NCBI GenBank assembly: GCA_024235175.1
Contig: JACKMX010000003.1
Coordinates: 868,001-932,000 of the forward strand
DNA length: 64,000 nt
From: Chromatiaceae bacterium
Lineage (GTDB): Bacteria > Pseudomonadota > Gammaproteobacteria > Chromatiales > Chromatiaceae
Direction of reading: 5' to 3'
Both the position numbers and the translations under genes were made by a program. Positions 25,756-33,361 of this stretch are shown here, piece by piece. How positions within the stretch are numbered: the stretch's first letter is position 1; every line of letters starts with the position of its first letter. The notes beneath the pieces were generated by a model, which did not search any database, was not told the origin of the DNA, and saw only the letters and a program-made list of their open reading frames with translations.

Positions 25756-26058
25756 ATGGGAATCACTCAAGTGCTTATCGCAGGAATCATTGCCACAACC
25801 TTTGTGGTAACACCAGCCTTGGCTGACGTTGACGCAGAACGTGAATCCCTCGCTCGCTTCATTCATGAACTCGGGACGCTCGAACCACTGATTCGCTCCG
25901 CGGAATCCCAGGCGAACCCGGACGCCCGCATCCGTTTCCGTTACGACTGGCTTCGGCAAGACCTGGCGCGTGTGCGTGCCGGTGTTCAAGAGCACATCGA
26001 TGCCCCCCGGGCTGAACCACGTACCTTTCTGCCGCTGCGCGGTGATTATCGCCGGTGA
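25756..26058 (+). CDS. RAQPRD-family ICE protein (TIGR01690)
   Basis: The 100-aa protein has a signal peptide (about residues 1-23, ending in ALAD). The family core is ERESLARFIHELGTLEPLI and the C-terminal ends with RAEPRTFLPLRGDYRR, which gives the family its name. ATG 25756 is preferred to 25723 because GGAAAGAG lies upstream and the signal peptide begins there. It is periplasmic, with unknown function. It resumes the tra operon after the toxin-antitoxin insertion. Confidence 0.9.
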   Translation: MGITQVLIAGIIATTFVVTPALADVDAERESLARFIHELGTLEPLIRSAESQANPDARIRFRYDWLRQDLARVRAGVQEHIDAPRAEPRTFLPLRGDYRR

Positions 26059-26067
26059 TCTGTCGCG

Positions 26068-26298
26068 ATGACTTCCGCACAAAGTACCGCCTTCCAGGCC
26101 GGGTCCGGCATGACGCCGGGAACCCTGCTCACCGCTATTGCCGGCGTGGTGCTGGTGCTCTCCTTCGTGTGGGTGATCTGGGTGACGCTCGGCACCTTTC
26201 GCGCCTGGCAGGACGGACAGGTCGAGGTGTTCGACCTGACCTGGGCAGCGTTGCGCGCAAGCATCGTGCTCATGGTGCTGGGTTTCTATCTGAATTGA
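26068..26298 (+). CDS. TIGR03758 (PFL_4701) family ICE membrane protein
   Basis: The 76-aa protein has two hydrophobic helices (about residues 17-43 and 58-75) with SFVWVIWVTLGTFRAWQDG between them. It belongs to the set of small membrane proteins that come before the pilin-like gene in this ICE family. It starts 9 nt after the RAQPRD gene. Confidence 0.9.
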   Translation: MTSAQSTAFQAGSGMTPGTLLTAIAGVVLVLSFVWVIWVTLGTFRAWQDGQVEVFDLTWAALRASIVLMVLGFYLN

Positions 26299-26398
26299 TT
26301 GGGACGAGGCCATTGAAAGCTCGTCGTGTTTATTCGCCTGGGTTTTGCCCAGGCAGTTTGTGTACATCGGGTGACTCAAAGACTCTGGAGAAAGTGTA

Positions 26399-26749
26399 AT
26401 GACCATAAAGAAAATCAAGAAACAGATGGCGGCCACGGGGCTGTTTGGCATGACGGCAGCTCAGTCGCTGTGGGCGGCACTGCCGACCCCGGTAGCGCCA
26501 AGTACGGCACCGGCAGCCGGTGACTGGATCGCCCTGATCAAGGGCTATATCAAGGATGGCGGACTGGTGCTGGGGCTTGCTATAGCCGTGCTCGGATTCC
26601 TGTGGATCGCCTATCTCGGCTTCGCCAAATTCAATGAGGCACGCCAGGGTAAGGCGGAGTGGGCCGAGGTAGGTGTGCTTGGCATCGTCGGTGCCATCGT
26701 GCTGATCTTCGCCAGCTATCTGCTGACCGAAGCGGCAGGCGTCATCTGA
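26399..26749 (+). CDS. TIGR03745 (PFL_4702) family ICE membrane protein, VirB2-like pilin candidate
   Basis: The 116-aa protein has a long signal sequence (about residues 1-28, ending in SLWA). A mature part of about 85 residues follows, with two hydrophobic helices (GLVLGLAIAVLGFLWIAYLGF and LGIVGAIVLIFASYLL) separated by a polar loop. This is the layout of VirB2/TraA-like conjugative pilins, and that role is inferred. It lies 100 nt after PFL_4701. Confidence 0.9.
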   Translation: MTIKKIKKQMAATGLFGMTAAQSLWAALPTPVAPSTAPAAGDWIALIKGYIKDGGLVLGLAIAVLGFLWIAYLGFAKFNEARQGKAEWAEVGVLGIVGAIVLIFASYLLTEAAGVI

Positions 26750-26752
26750 CCG

Positions 26753-27136
26753 ATGACCCAGCCATCCAGGGAAGTGCTGGCCGACCGGCTCAATGCCGAG
26801 CCTGCCATCTTTAAGGGCTGCTCGTCATCGGAACTGGGCGTCATCGTCGGCGTGGCTGCACTGGTCTGGCTGCCGGTCAGTCTGCTGCTGGCCGGCTTGA
26901 TGGGTGCGGTCACGATGGGTTTTGGCTTGGCCGGCATAGGTGTCGTGGCCACGGTAGTGGTCACGGCAACCCTCTTTCAGCGTCTGAAGCGCAATCGCCC
27001 GGATGGTTACTATCAGCAGCGCTTTGTCATCTGGTTGCATGACAAGGGGCTGAGATCCTCCAAGCTCGTGCGCCGCAGTGGCAGCTGGGATATCGGCAGG
27101 AGTGGGTATGCGTCGTTACCGTTACGAGATCGATAA
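26753..27136 (+). CDS. TIGR03750-family conjugative transfer membrane protein
   Basis: The 127-aa protein carries FKGCSSSELGVIVGVAALVW, then a second hydrophobic helix, then FQRLKRNRPDGYYQQRFVIWLHDKG. It resembles VirB3/TraL proteins: a short membrane component of the type IV secretion channel. It starts 4 nt after the pilin-like gene and overlaps the next gene by 29 nt. Confidence 0.9.
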   Translation: MTQPSREVLADRLNAEPAIFKGCSSSELGVIVGVAALVWLPVSLLLAGLMGAVTMGFGLAGIGVVATVVVTATLFQRLKRNRPDGYYQQRFVIWLHDKGLRSSKLVRRSGSWDIGRSGYASLPLRDR

Positions 27137-27767
27137 TGTCCGTGCACACCTGCGCTCGCTGTGGGTTGTCATCGGGCTGGAGGTGCTGATCATCTTCGCG
27201 CTCTGGTTCGGCTGGAGTCAGGCGCCGAAGGAGATGACCGTGCACGTACCGCCGGACCTGCGTTCCGGCTCGGTATTGGCCATCGACCAGGTTCCGCCGG
27301 CCAATGTCTATGCCTTCGCTTTCTACATCTTTCAGCAGCTCAATCGCTGGCCGGAAGACGGAGCGCGCGACTACGGCCGGGCGATCTTCTCGGTCTCCCC
27401 CTATCTGACACCCAAGTACCGCACCGACCTGATCGCCGACATGGAGCTCAAGGGTCGGCAGGGTGAACTCACCTACCGTGTGCGCGGTGTGCAGGAGATC
27501 CCGGGACACGGTTACGAAGAGCGCCGGGTCGATGTGTTGAAACAAGACGTCTGGGTGGTGTGGCTGGACCTGGATCTGTACGAATCGATGAAGGGTATGA
27601 CGGTGAAGAAGACCGCGATCCGCTACCCGCTTCGTGTCGTACGTCATGCGGTCGATCTGGAGGCCAACCCCTGGGGATTGGCACTGGACGGCTTCGCGGC
27701 CGAAGGACCGAGGCGGCTGAGTGAAGCGGAACTCACCGAAGAGAGCGAGCAGCAGAGTCAGGGGTAG
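27108..27767 (+). CDS. TIGR03746 (PFL_4703) family ICE protein, VirB8/TraE-like
   Basis: The 219-aa protein has one N-terminal transmembrane helix (about residues 19-39, WVVIGLEVLIIFALWFGW) and a periplasmic domain with YAFAFYIFQQLNRWPEDG. This is the topology of VirB8/TraE inner-membrane scaffold proteins, a role assigned by similarity. ATG 27108 has AGGAG upstream; the open frame from 27078 has no better site. Confidence 0.9.
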   Translation: MRRYRYEIDNVRAHLRSLWVVIGLEVLIIFALWFGWSQAPKEMTVHVPPDLRSGSVLAIDQVPPANVYAFAFYIFQQLNRWPEDGARDYGRAIFSVSPYLTPKYRTDLIADMELKGRQGELTYRVRGVQEIPGHGYEERRVDVLKQDVWVVWLDLDLYESMKGMTVKKTAIRYPLRVVRHAVDLEANPWGLALDGFAAEGPRRLSEAELTEESEQQSQG

Positions 27768-27784
27768 GAGAGGGGATACGATCG

Positions 27785-28579
27785 ATGAGTAAGAAAGCGA
27801 AACATTATCTCTATGCGCTGTTGCTTCTCGCACCGGTCCTCTGCTGGGCAGAGACGATACCCGGCGAGCAGATGCCACTGGAACGCATCCTGTGGCAGAA
27901 GACGCCGATCGAACTGAAGCTGTCCGTCGGCAAAGAGCAGCGCGTCGATTTCCCGGGACCGGTCAGGATCGGCTTGCCGGCAGCACTGCAGCCGATACTC
28001 CGCGTGCAAAGTATCGCCGGCACAGTCTATCTGCTGGCGCATCAGCCGTTCGAGCCGACCCGGGTCATGGTCCGGGCGATCGAGAGCGGTGCTGTCTATC
28101 TGCTGGATCTGTCGGCTGACACCAAAAGCACTCCAAGAGCCGCGATTCAGATCTTCGATCCGGAGCCGGAAAAGTCTGAGTTGAGTTCGGATCCAACCGA
28201 ACCCTCTCCGACGTATCCGACCTACGGCTATGTCGTACTGACCCGTTTTGCCGCGCAGCAACTCTACGCGCCGGCACGACTGCTGCGCGATCTGCCCGGT
28301 GTGGTGCGTGTACCCGTGCGTCGTGCAGCGGTACAGTTGATCCATGGCGGACAGGTGTTCGCCGAACCCCTGGTCGCCTGGCGCGCCGGCGATCTCTACC
28401 TCACTGCAGTTAAGCTGAGGAATGCGACATCCCGGGCTGTGGTGCTGGATCCACGAACACTGCGCGGAAGCTGGCTGACGGCAACCTTTCAGCACAACCG
28501 TCTGCTTGGGGACGGCGACGAAGCCGACACGACGGTCGTCTACCTGATCTCGGCACGTCCCTTTGAAACTTCTCTGTGA
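27785..28579 (+). CDS. TIGR03749 (PFL_4704) family ICE protein, TraK/VirB9-like
   Basis: The 264-aa protein has a signal peptide (about residues 1-20, ending CWAET). The secreted part has YLLAHQPFEPTRVMVRA and TYPTYGYVVLTRFAAQQLYAP. It probably forms the outer-membrane core complex together with the next two genes, by analogy with TraK and VirB9. The stop codon lies 11 nt before the next ATG. Confidence 0.88.
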   Translation: MSKKAKHYLYALLLLAPVLCWAETIPGEQMPLERILWQKTPIELKLSVGKEQRVDFPGPVRIGLPAALQPILRVQSIAGTVYLLAHQPFEPTRVMVRAIESGAVYLLDLSADTKSTPRAAIQIFDPEPEKSELSSDPTEPSPTYPTYGYVVLTRFAAQQLYAPARLLRDLPGVVRVPVRRAAVQLIHGGQVFAEPLVAWRAGDLYLTAVKLRNATSRAVVLDPRTLRGSWLTATFQHNRLLGDGDEADTTVVYLISARPFETSL

Positions 28580-28589
28580 GTTGAGACCC

Positions 28590-29984
28590 ATGGCCATCGC
28601 GACCAGTAATCGACTCTTACCTCTTCTCGCAGGCATCGTGTTGCTGATGCTGGTGTTCGTGAGTCTGAAATCCTGCTCCACGGATGACACGGATTCGGTG
28701 CTGCTCGACAAAGTCCCGGTGGCACCTTCACCCGATGCCGACACACCGGCCGACACGATCAAGACACTGACCGCCAACGTGGCGGCCATGACCACTGAGG
28801 TGGAAGCGCTACGGCGGGACAACGCCCATCTGCGCAAGGAGAACCAGGCGCTGATTGCGAGCCGTACCCAGATCGAGGAGAACGTTGCGACACGCGTCAA
28901 GCGCGAGCTCATCGCCCGGGAGAAGACCCAGGAGAATCGTGCCCGTATGGATGCCGGTGTGCTCTCGTCATTGACCGCGCGCGTCGATGCGCTGGCCGAT
29001 TCGCTGTCGAAGACACGACCCCTTACCCCGGCAAACGATATTCCCGTGGGTCTGGGACTGGACGGCATAGGGCAGGGCGCTGTGAATGAGATCCTCTGGA
29101 TAGAGCCCCTGGATCAAACAGAAGGTCCCGTAGCGGGAAAGGGCGTGCTGCAGCGAATGAAGCAGACCACCGGTGGCTATCTGGATGCAGCGACAACGAA
29201 AACAGGGGAGGTTGCCCGTGGTGTCGGAAACAAAATCGAGCAAGTGCGCACCTTGCCTGTCTATACCGTACCGCGCAACGCGACCTTGATCGGCTCTACC
29301 GCGATGACCGCGCTGGTCGGCCGCATACCCGTCCAGGGGCAGGTGCGTGATCCCATGCCCTTCAAGATTATCACCGGTGCGGACAACCTGGCTGCCAATG
29401 GCCTTACTGTACCGGGCGTGCAGGGCATGGTCTGGAGTGGCACGGCGGTCGGCGATTGGACGCTCGCCTGTGTCACCGGGCGACTCGACTCGGTGACCTT
29501 CGTGTTCGATGACGGCACCATCCGCACCCTGTCCTCCGACGACCGGCAGGGTGGTAGTGCCGATAAACCGCTTGGTTGGATCTCTGATGCCCAGGGTATC
29601 CCGTGTATCAGCGGTGCGCGCAAGACCAATGCTCCGGCTTTCCTCACTCAACGCATCGGCGTGATGGCGATCCAGGCCGCGGCCCATGCAGCAGCTGCTG
29701 CGGAAACCACCGCGGTGGTCAGCGACGCCGGCAGTGTGACCAATAGTGTGACCGGTGATACCGGCACCTATGTGCTCGGCAGAACCGTGGAAGGGGGCAG
29801 CAACGAGATCGCGAAATGGCTGCTAGAACGACAGGCGCAGAGTTTCGACGCGGTATTCGTAGCGGCCGGCACCAAGGTGGCCATTCACGTGGACCGCGAG
29901 CTTCCCATTGATCTCGATCCCATCGGCAGGAGATTGACCCATGCAACCACGCATCAAGCAAGTCACCGTACTGCTCTCGATTAG
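28590..29984 (+). CDS. TIGR03752 (PFL_4705) family ICE protein, TraB/VirB10-like
   Basis: The 464-aa protein has one transmembrane helix (about residues 9-28), then a coiled coil (about 55-125, heptads through VEALRRDNAHLRKENQAL). The periplasmic beta-rich domain includes VYTVPRNATLIGSTAMTALVGRIP and NEIAKWLLERQAQSFDAVFV. This is the layout of TraB/VirB10, which spans both membranes. ATG 28590 is chosen over an upstream frame start at 28563. It overlaps the lipoprotein gene by 44 nt. Confidence 0.9.
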   Translation: MAIATSNRLLPLLAGIVLLMLVFVSLKSCSTDDTDSVLLDKVPVAPSPDADTPADTIKTLTANVAAMTTEVEALRRDNAHLRKENQALIASRTQIEENVATRVKRELIAREKTQENRARMDAGVLSSLTARVDALADSLSKTRPLTPANDIPVGLGLDGIGQGAVNEILWIEPLDQTEGPVAGKGVLQRMKQTTGGYLDAATTKTGEVARGVGNKIEQVRTLPVYTVPRNATLIGSTAMTALVGRIPVQGQVRDPMPFKIITGADNLAANGLTVPGVQGMVWSGTAVGDWTLACVTGRLDSVTFVFDDGTIRTLSSDDRQGGSADKPLGWISDAQGIPCISGARKTNAPAFLTQRIGVMAIQAAAHAAAAAETTAVVSDAGSVTNSVTGDTGTYVLGRTVEGGSNEIAKWLLERQAQSFDAVFVAAGTKVAIHVDRELPIDLDPIGRRLTHATTHQASHRTALD

Positions 29985-30399
29985 CCTGTTAGTCGGCGGC
30001 TGCGCCAGTACCAAGGAGGCGGTCTTGCCGCAGGACGGACCGTCCATGCAGGCCATCTACGACGCGCATCTCGAGGAGATGACGGCACATGACCCGCTGG
30101 CACTTCGAGGAGAACTCGGTAGCCGGCAGTTAGGTACTGGCTCTGTATCCTTAGAGGGCTACACGCGGGATGCCTTTAACGAGATCGAGACGATCTTCCC
30201 CCGTCTGCCGAATCCGACCCTGGTGATGTATGTTTTCCCACACCTCGCAACCGAGGAACGGGTGCCGGTGCCAGGTTATGCCACCACCTTTCCGATGTAC
30301 GAGCGGATCGAGTACGCCTTGCCCGGCGAGGTCTCTTCTGGACATTCCGGTGACAAGTTTGTCCACAGCGAAAGAAACGTCACTGACCAAAGCAAGTAG
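29941..30399 (+). CDS. TIGR03751-family conjugative transfer lipoprotein, VirB7/TraV-like
   Basis: The 152-aa protein has a lipobox (SLLVGGC, Cys at residue 21), so it should be exported and lipid-anchored to the outer membrane. The rest includes DAFNEIETIFPRLPNPTLVMYVFPHL. It would complete the core complex with PFL_4704 and PFL_4705. Its start lies inside the end of PFL_4705 in another frame. Confidence 0.9.
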   Translation: MQPRIKQVTVLLSISLLVGGCASTKEAVLPQDGPSMQAIYDAHLEEMTAHDPLALRGELGSRQLGTGSVSLEGYTRDAFNEIETIFPRLPNPTLVMYVFPHLATEERVPVPGYATTFPMYERIEYALPGEVSSGHSGDKFVHSERNVTDQSK

Positions 30400-30407
30400 T
30401 TATTACC

Positions 30408-33116
30408 GTGTCATCCGACCACTCATCGAACCCACCCGTGCGAACTGCCGATGTGAAGCGCGGCTATCGACGCCCGTCATCATTAACCGATCTGTTACCC
30501 TGGGTGGAGTACATTCCGGAGAGTCGTGCTTTCCTGCTGGAGGATGGGGTCAGCGTCGGCGCCTTGTTCGAACTGGAACCGGTGGGTACCGAGGCGCGCA
30601 CGGAAGGCTTTATGGTTCAACTGCGTGATGCGATCCAGACCGCGCTGACCGAAGCGATCCCCGAGTTCGATGATGCCCCCTGGGTGCTGCAGGTCTATGT
30701 CCAGGATGAGCCGAGTCTCACCCGGTTTCAGCGTGAGGTGGGTGCCTATGTCCAGCCCGGTGCACATGATTCGAACTTCACGCGCCATTATCAGCAGACC
30801 TTCGCCGAGCATCTGGCGAAGATCAGCCGACCGGGCGGTCTGTTCGAGGATGCGGCCGTTACCGGCACGCGCTGGCGTGGCCAGATCCGACGGGTTCGGG
30901 CGGTGCTCTATCGGCGCCTTAGGTCAAGGGGCAAGACCCCAGCAGCCTTGGAGGTCGAGGCGGCGCTGAATGATGTCGCTACCAAGTGGACGGCGGCACT
31001 GGCCAGTGCCGGTATCAGGACCCGACGCGGCACTGGCGAGGATCTCTACACCTGGCTCCTGCCTTGGTTCAATCCCAAACCGGAAGTTGCGGGAGGCGAC
31101 CCGGACAAACTGCTCGAAGTGGCTCCTTATCCTGGGGATGATAACCTCCCGTTCGGCTACGACTTCGCCGAGCGTCTGACACTCGCCATGCCGCGTTCGG
31201 ACAACGACACAGCAACCTGGTGGTTCGATGGATTGCCCCACACGCTGGTCAGCGTTCAGGGGCTGCGGCGAGCACCGGAGATCGGCCACATGACCGGTGA
31301 ACACCCCTCCGGTGACCACGTCTTTGCACTGTTCGATCGCTTACCTGAATACGCGATCATGGTCATGACCCTGACGCTGCGGCCACAGGATCTAATCCGC
31401 AACCATATCCATCAGGTGCGACGCTCAGCCGTGGGGGATTCCGCGGAGGTCATGCTCACGCGGGAGGATGCCGATGCCGTCGAGCGCGAAATGGCGCAGG
31501 GTAATAAACTCTACCCGTTGAGCATCGCTTTCTATCTGCGTGGCAAAGACTTGCAGGAACTGCGCAGTAACGTCAATCGTTTGAATGCGCTGCTGTTACC
31601 GAACGGACTGCAGCCAATCACCCAGGAAGCGGATCTGCTGGCACTGGATGCTTACATCCGCAATCTGCCGATGGCCTATGATCCGCATCTGAACAAGTTG
31701 AGTCGCCGCTCACGTCTGGTCTTCTCGCGTCACACCGCAAACCTGCTGCCGCTCTACGGCCGATCTCGTGGTACCGGTCATCCGGGACTGGTCTTCTTCA
31801 ACAGGGGTGCCGAGCCTCTGGTGTTCGACCCATTGCACCAGGAAGATCGCAAGAAGAATGCCCACATGCTGATTCTCGGTCCGACCGGCGCAGGCAAATC
31901 GGCACTGCTGGTCTACCTGTTGCAGCAGATGGCGGCGGTCTACCGGCCACGCATCTTCATCATTGAGGCAGGAGGTTCATTCTCGCTGCTCGGCCAGCAT
32001 TTTGAGGCCAATGGCCTGGCGCTCAATCAAGTGACGCTGAACCCCAATGCCGATGTGAGCCTGCCGCCGTTTGCCGATGCCCTCAGACTGCTGGAGAAGG
32101 AGAGGCGACTGCGCATGGTGGAGGATCCCGATGCACTGGCGGAGGACGAAGAGGACGACACGGACGAGGAGGGCACAGGTCGCGACATTCTGGGTGAGAT
32201 GGAGATCGCTGCCCGTATCATGATCACCGGCGGTGACGAGCGTGAGGATGCACGTATGACCCGGGCCGACCGACTATTGATCCGCAAAGCTATTTTCCTC
32301 GCTGCGAAAAGGGTCCAAGAAACTGGCCGCGATCAGGTGCTCACCCAGGACGTGGTCGCAGCGCTCCACACAATCGGCGGGGATGCCAGCCTGCCCGAAC
32401 ACCGCCGCAACCGCGCGCTGGAAATGGGGGATGGCATGGCGCTGTTCTGCTCAGGACTCGCCGGGTACTTCTTCAATCGCCCTGGCAAGCGCTGGCCGGA
32501 AGTGGATGTCACGATTCTGGAGATGGGCATACTCGCGCGCGAGGGATACGAGGATCAGCTCACCGTCGCCTATCTCTCGATGATGAGCCACATCAACGAT
32601 CTGGTCGAACGTCATCAGAGCGATGCCCGTCCAACGCTTGTAGTTACGGATGAAGGCCACATCATCACGACTAATCCGTTACTGGCCCGTTACGTGGTCA
32701 AGATCACCAAGATGTGGCGCAAGCTCGGCGCCTGGTTCTGGATCGCCACTCAGAACCTGGAGGACTTTCCGGATGCCAGTCGCAAGATGCTCAATATGAT
32801 GGAGTGGTGGCTGTGCCTTGTCATGCCGAAGGAGGAGATCGAGCAGATCGCCCGGTTCAAGGATCTCTCGGTTGAACAACGCAGCCTCCTGCTTTCCGCG
32901 AGAAAGGAACCGGGTAAGTATGTCGAGGGTGTGGTCCTTTCAGATAATCTCGAAGCCCTTTTTCGCAACGTACCGCCGCCACTGTCGCTCGCATTAGCTA
33001 TGACAGAGAAGCATGAAAAGGCGGAGCGGGCTGCGATCATGCAGGAGAAGGGGTGCAGCGAGTTGGAGGCGGTATATTTTATGGCGGAGCGTATAGCAAC
33101 CGAGTGGGGCGGATAA
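30408..33116 (+). CDS. traC: TraC-type conjugative transfer ATPase (TIGR03744, PFL_4706)
   Basis: The 902-aa cytoplasmic ATPase (VirB4-like) powers pilus and channel assembly. Walker A is LILGPTGAGKSALLVYLL (about residues 488-505), with the Walker B-like block TLVVTDEGHIITTNPLL near 744. An acidic stretch (EDEEDDTDEEG, about 580) is a family feature. The start is GTG 30408. It ends the first half of the tra operon; in this ICE family a thiol isomerase or PFL_4709 usually follows, but here a reverse-strand gene has been inserted. Confidence 0.93.
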   Translation: MSSDHSSNPPVRTADVKRGYRRPSSLTDLLPWVEYIPESRAFLLEDGVSVGALFELEPVGTEARTEGFMVQLRDAIQTALTEAIPEFDDAPWVLQVYVQDEPSLTRFQREVGAYVQPGAHDSNFTRHYQQTFAEHLAKISRPGGLFEDAAVTGTRWRGQIRRVRAVLYRRLRSRGKTPAALEVEAALNDVATKWTAALASAGIRTRRGTGEDLYTWLLPWFNPKPEVAGGDPDKLLEVAPYPGDDNLPFGYDFAERLTLAMPRSDNDTATWWFDGLPHTLVSVQGLRRAPEIGHMTGEHPSGDHVFALFDRLPEYAIMVMTLTLRPQDLIRNHIHQVRRSAVGDSAEVMLTREDADAVEREMAQGNKLYPLSIAFYLRGKDLQELRSNVNRLNALLLPNGLQPITQEADLLALDAYIRNLPMAYDPHLNKLSRRSRLVFSRHTANLLPLYGRSRGTGHPGLVFFNRGAEPLVFDPLHQEDRKKNAHMLILGPTGAGKSALLVYLLQQMAAVYRPRIFIIEAGGSFSLLGQHFEANGLALNQVTLNPNADVSLPPFADALRLLEKERRLRMVEDPDALAEDEEDDTDEEGTGRDILGEMEIAARIMITGGDEREDARMTRADRLLIRKAIFLAAKRVQETGRDQVLTQDVVAALHTIGGDASLPEHRRNRALEMGDGMALFCSGLAGYFFNRPGKRWPEVDVTILEMGILAREGYEDQLTVAYLSMMSHINDLVERHQSDARPTLVVTDEGHIITTNPLLARYVVKITKMWRKLGAWFWIATQNLEDFPDASRKMLNMMEWWLCLVMPKEEIEQIARFKDLSVEQRSLLLSARKEPGKYVEGVVLSDNLEALFRNVPPPLSLALAMTEKHEKAERAAIMQEKGCSELEAVYFMAERIATEWGG

Positions 33117-33361
33117 AGCCTTCGTAATGAGTTGCTTTGGTGGTCCGCACCATAGGACCTAGCGAATTATCTACCTGCAGCCGGTCACCCTTGCGAGTGT
33201 TCCGAAGCCGTTGATGGCTTCTCGGAGTGTAGTGCGGAGACGACTGGAACGAAATTTCCTCCCTTGGGCAACAGCAATCGCCCTGGAGCGGCTCTAGGAT
33301 GGTTTTTGGGCAAAACGTCAATCCAACTGCGGACTGAGGTCATGATTACAGGTCAGAAGAG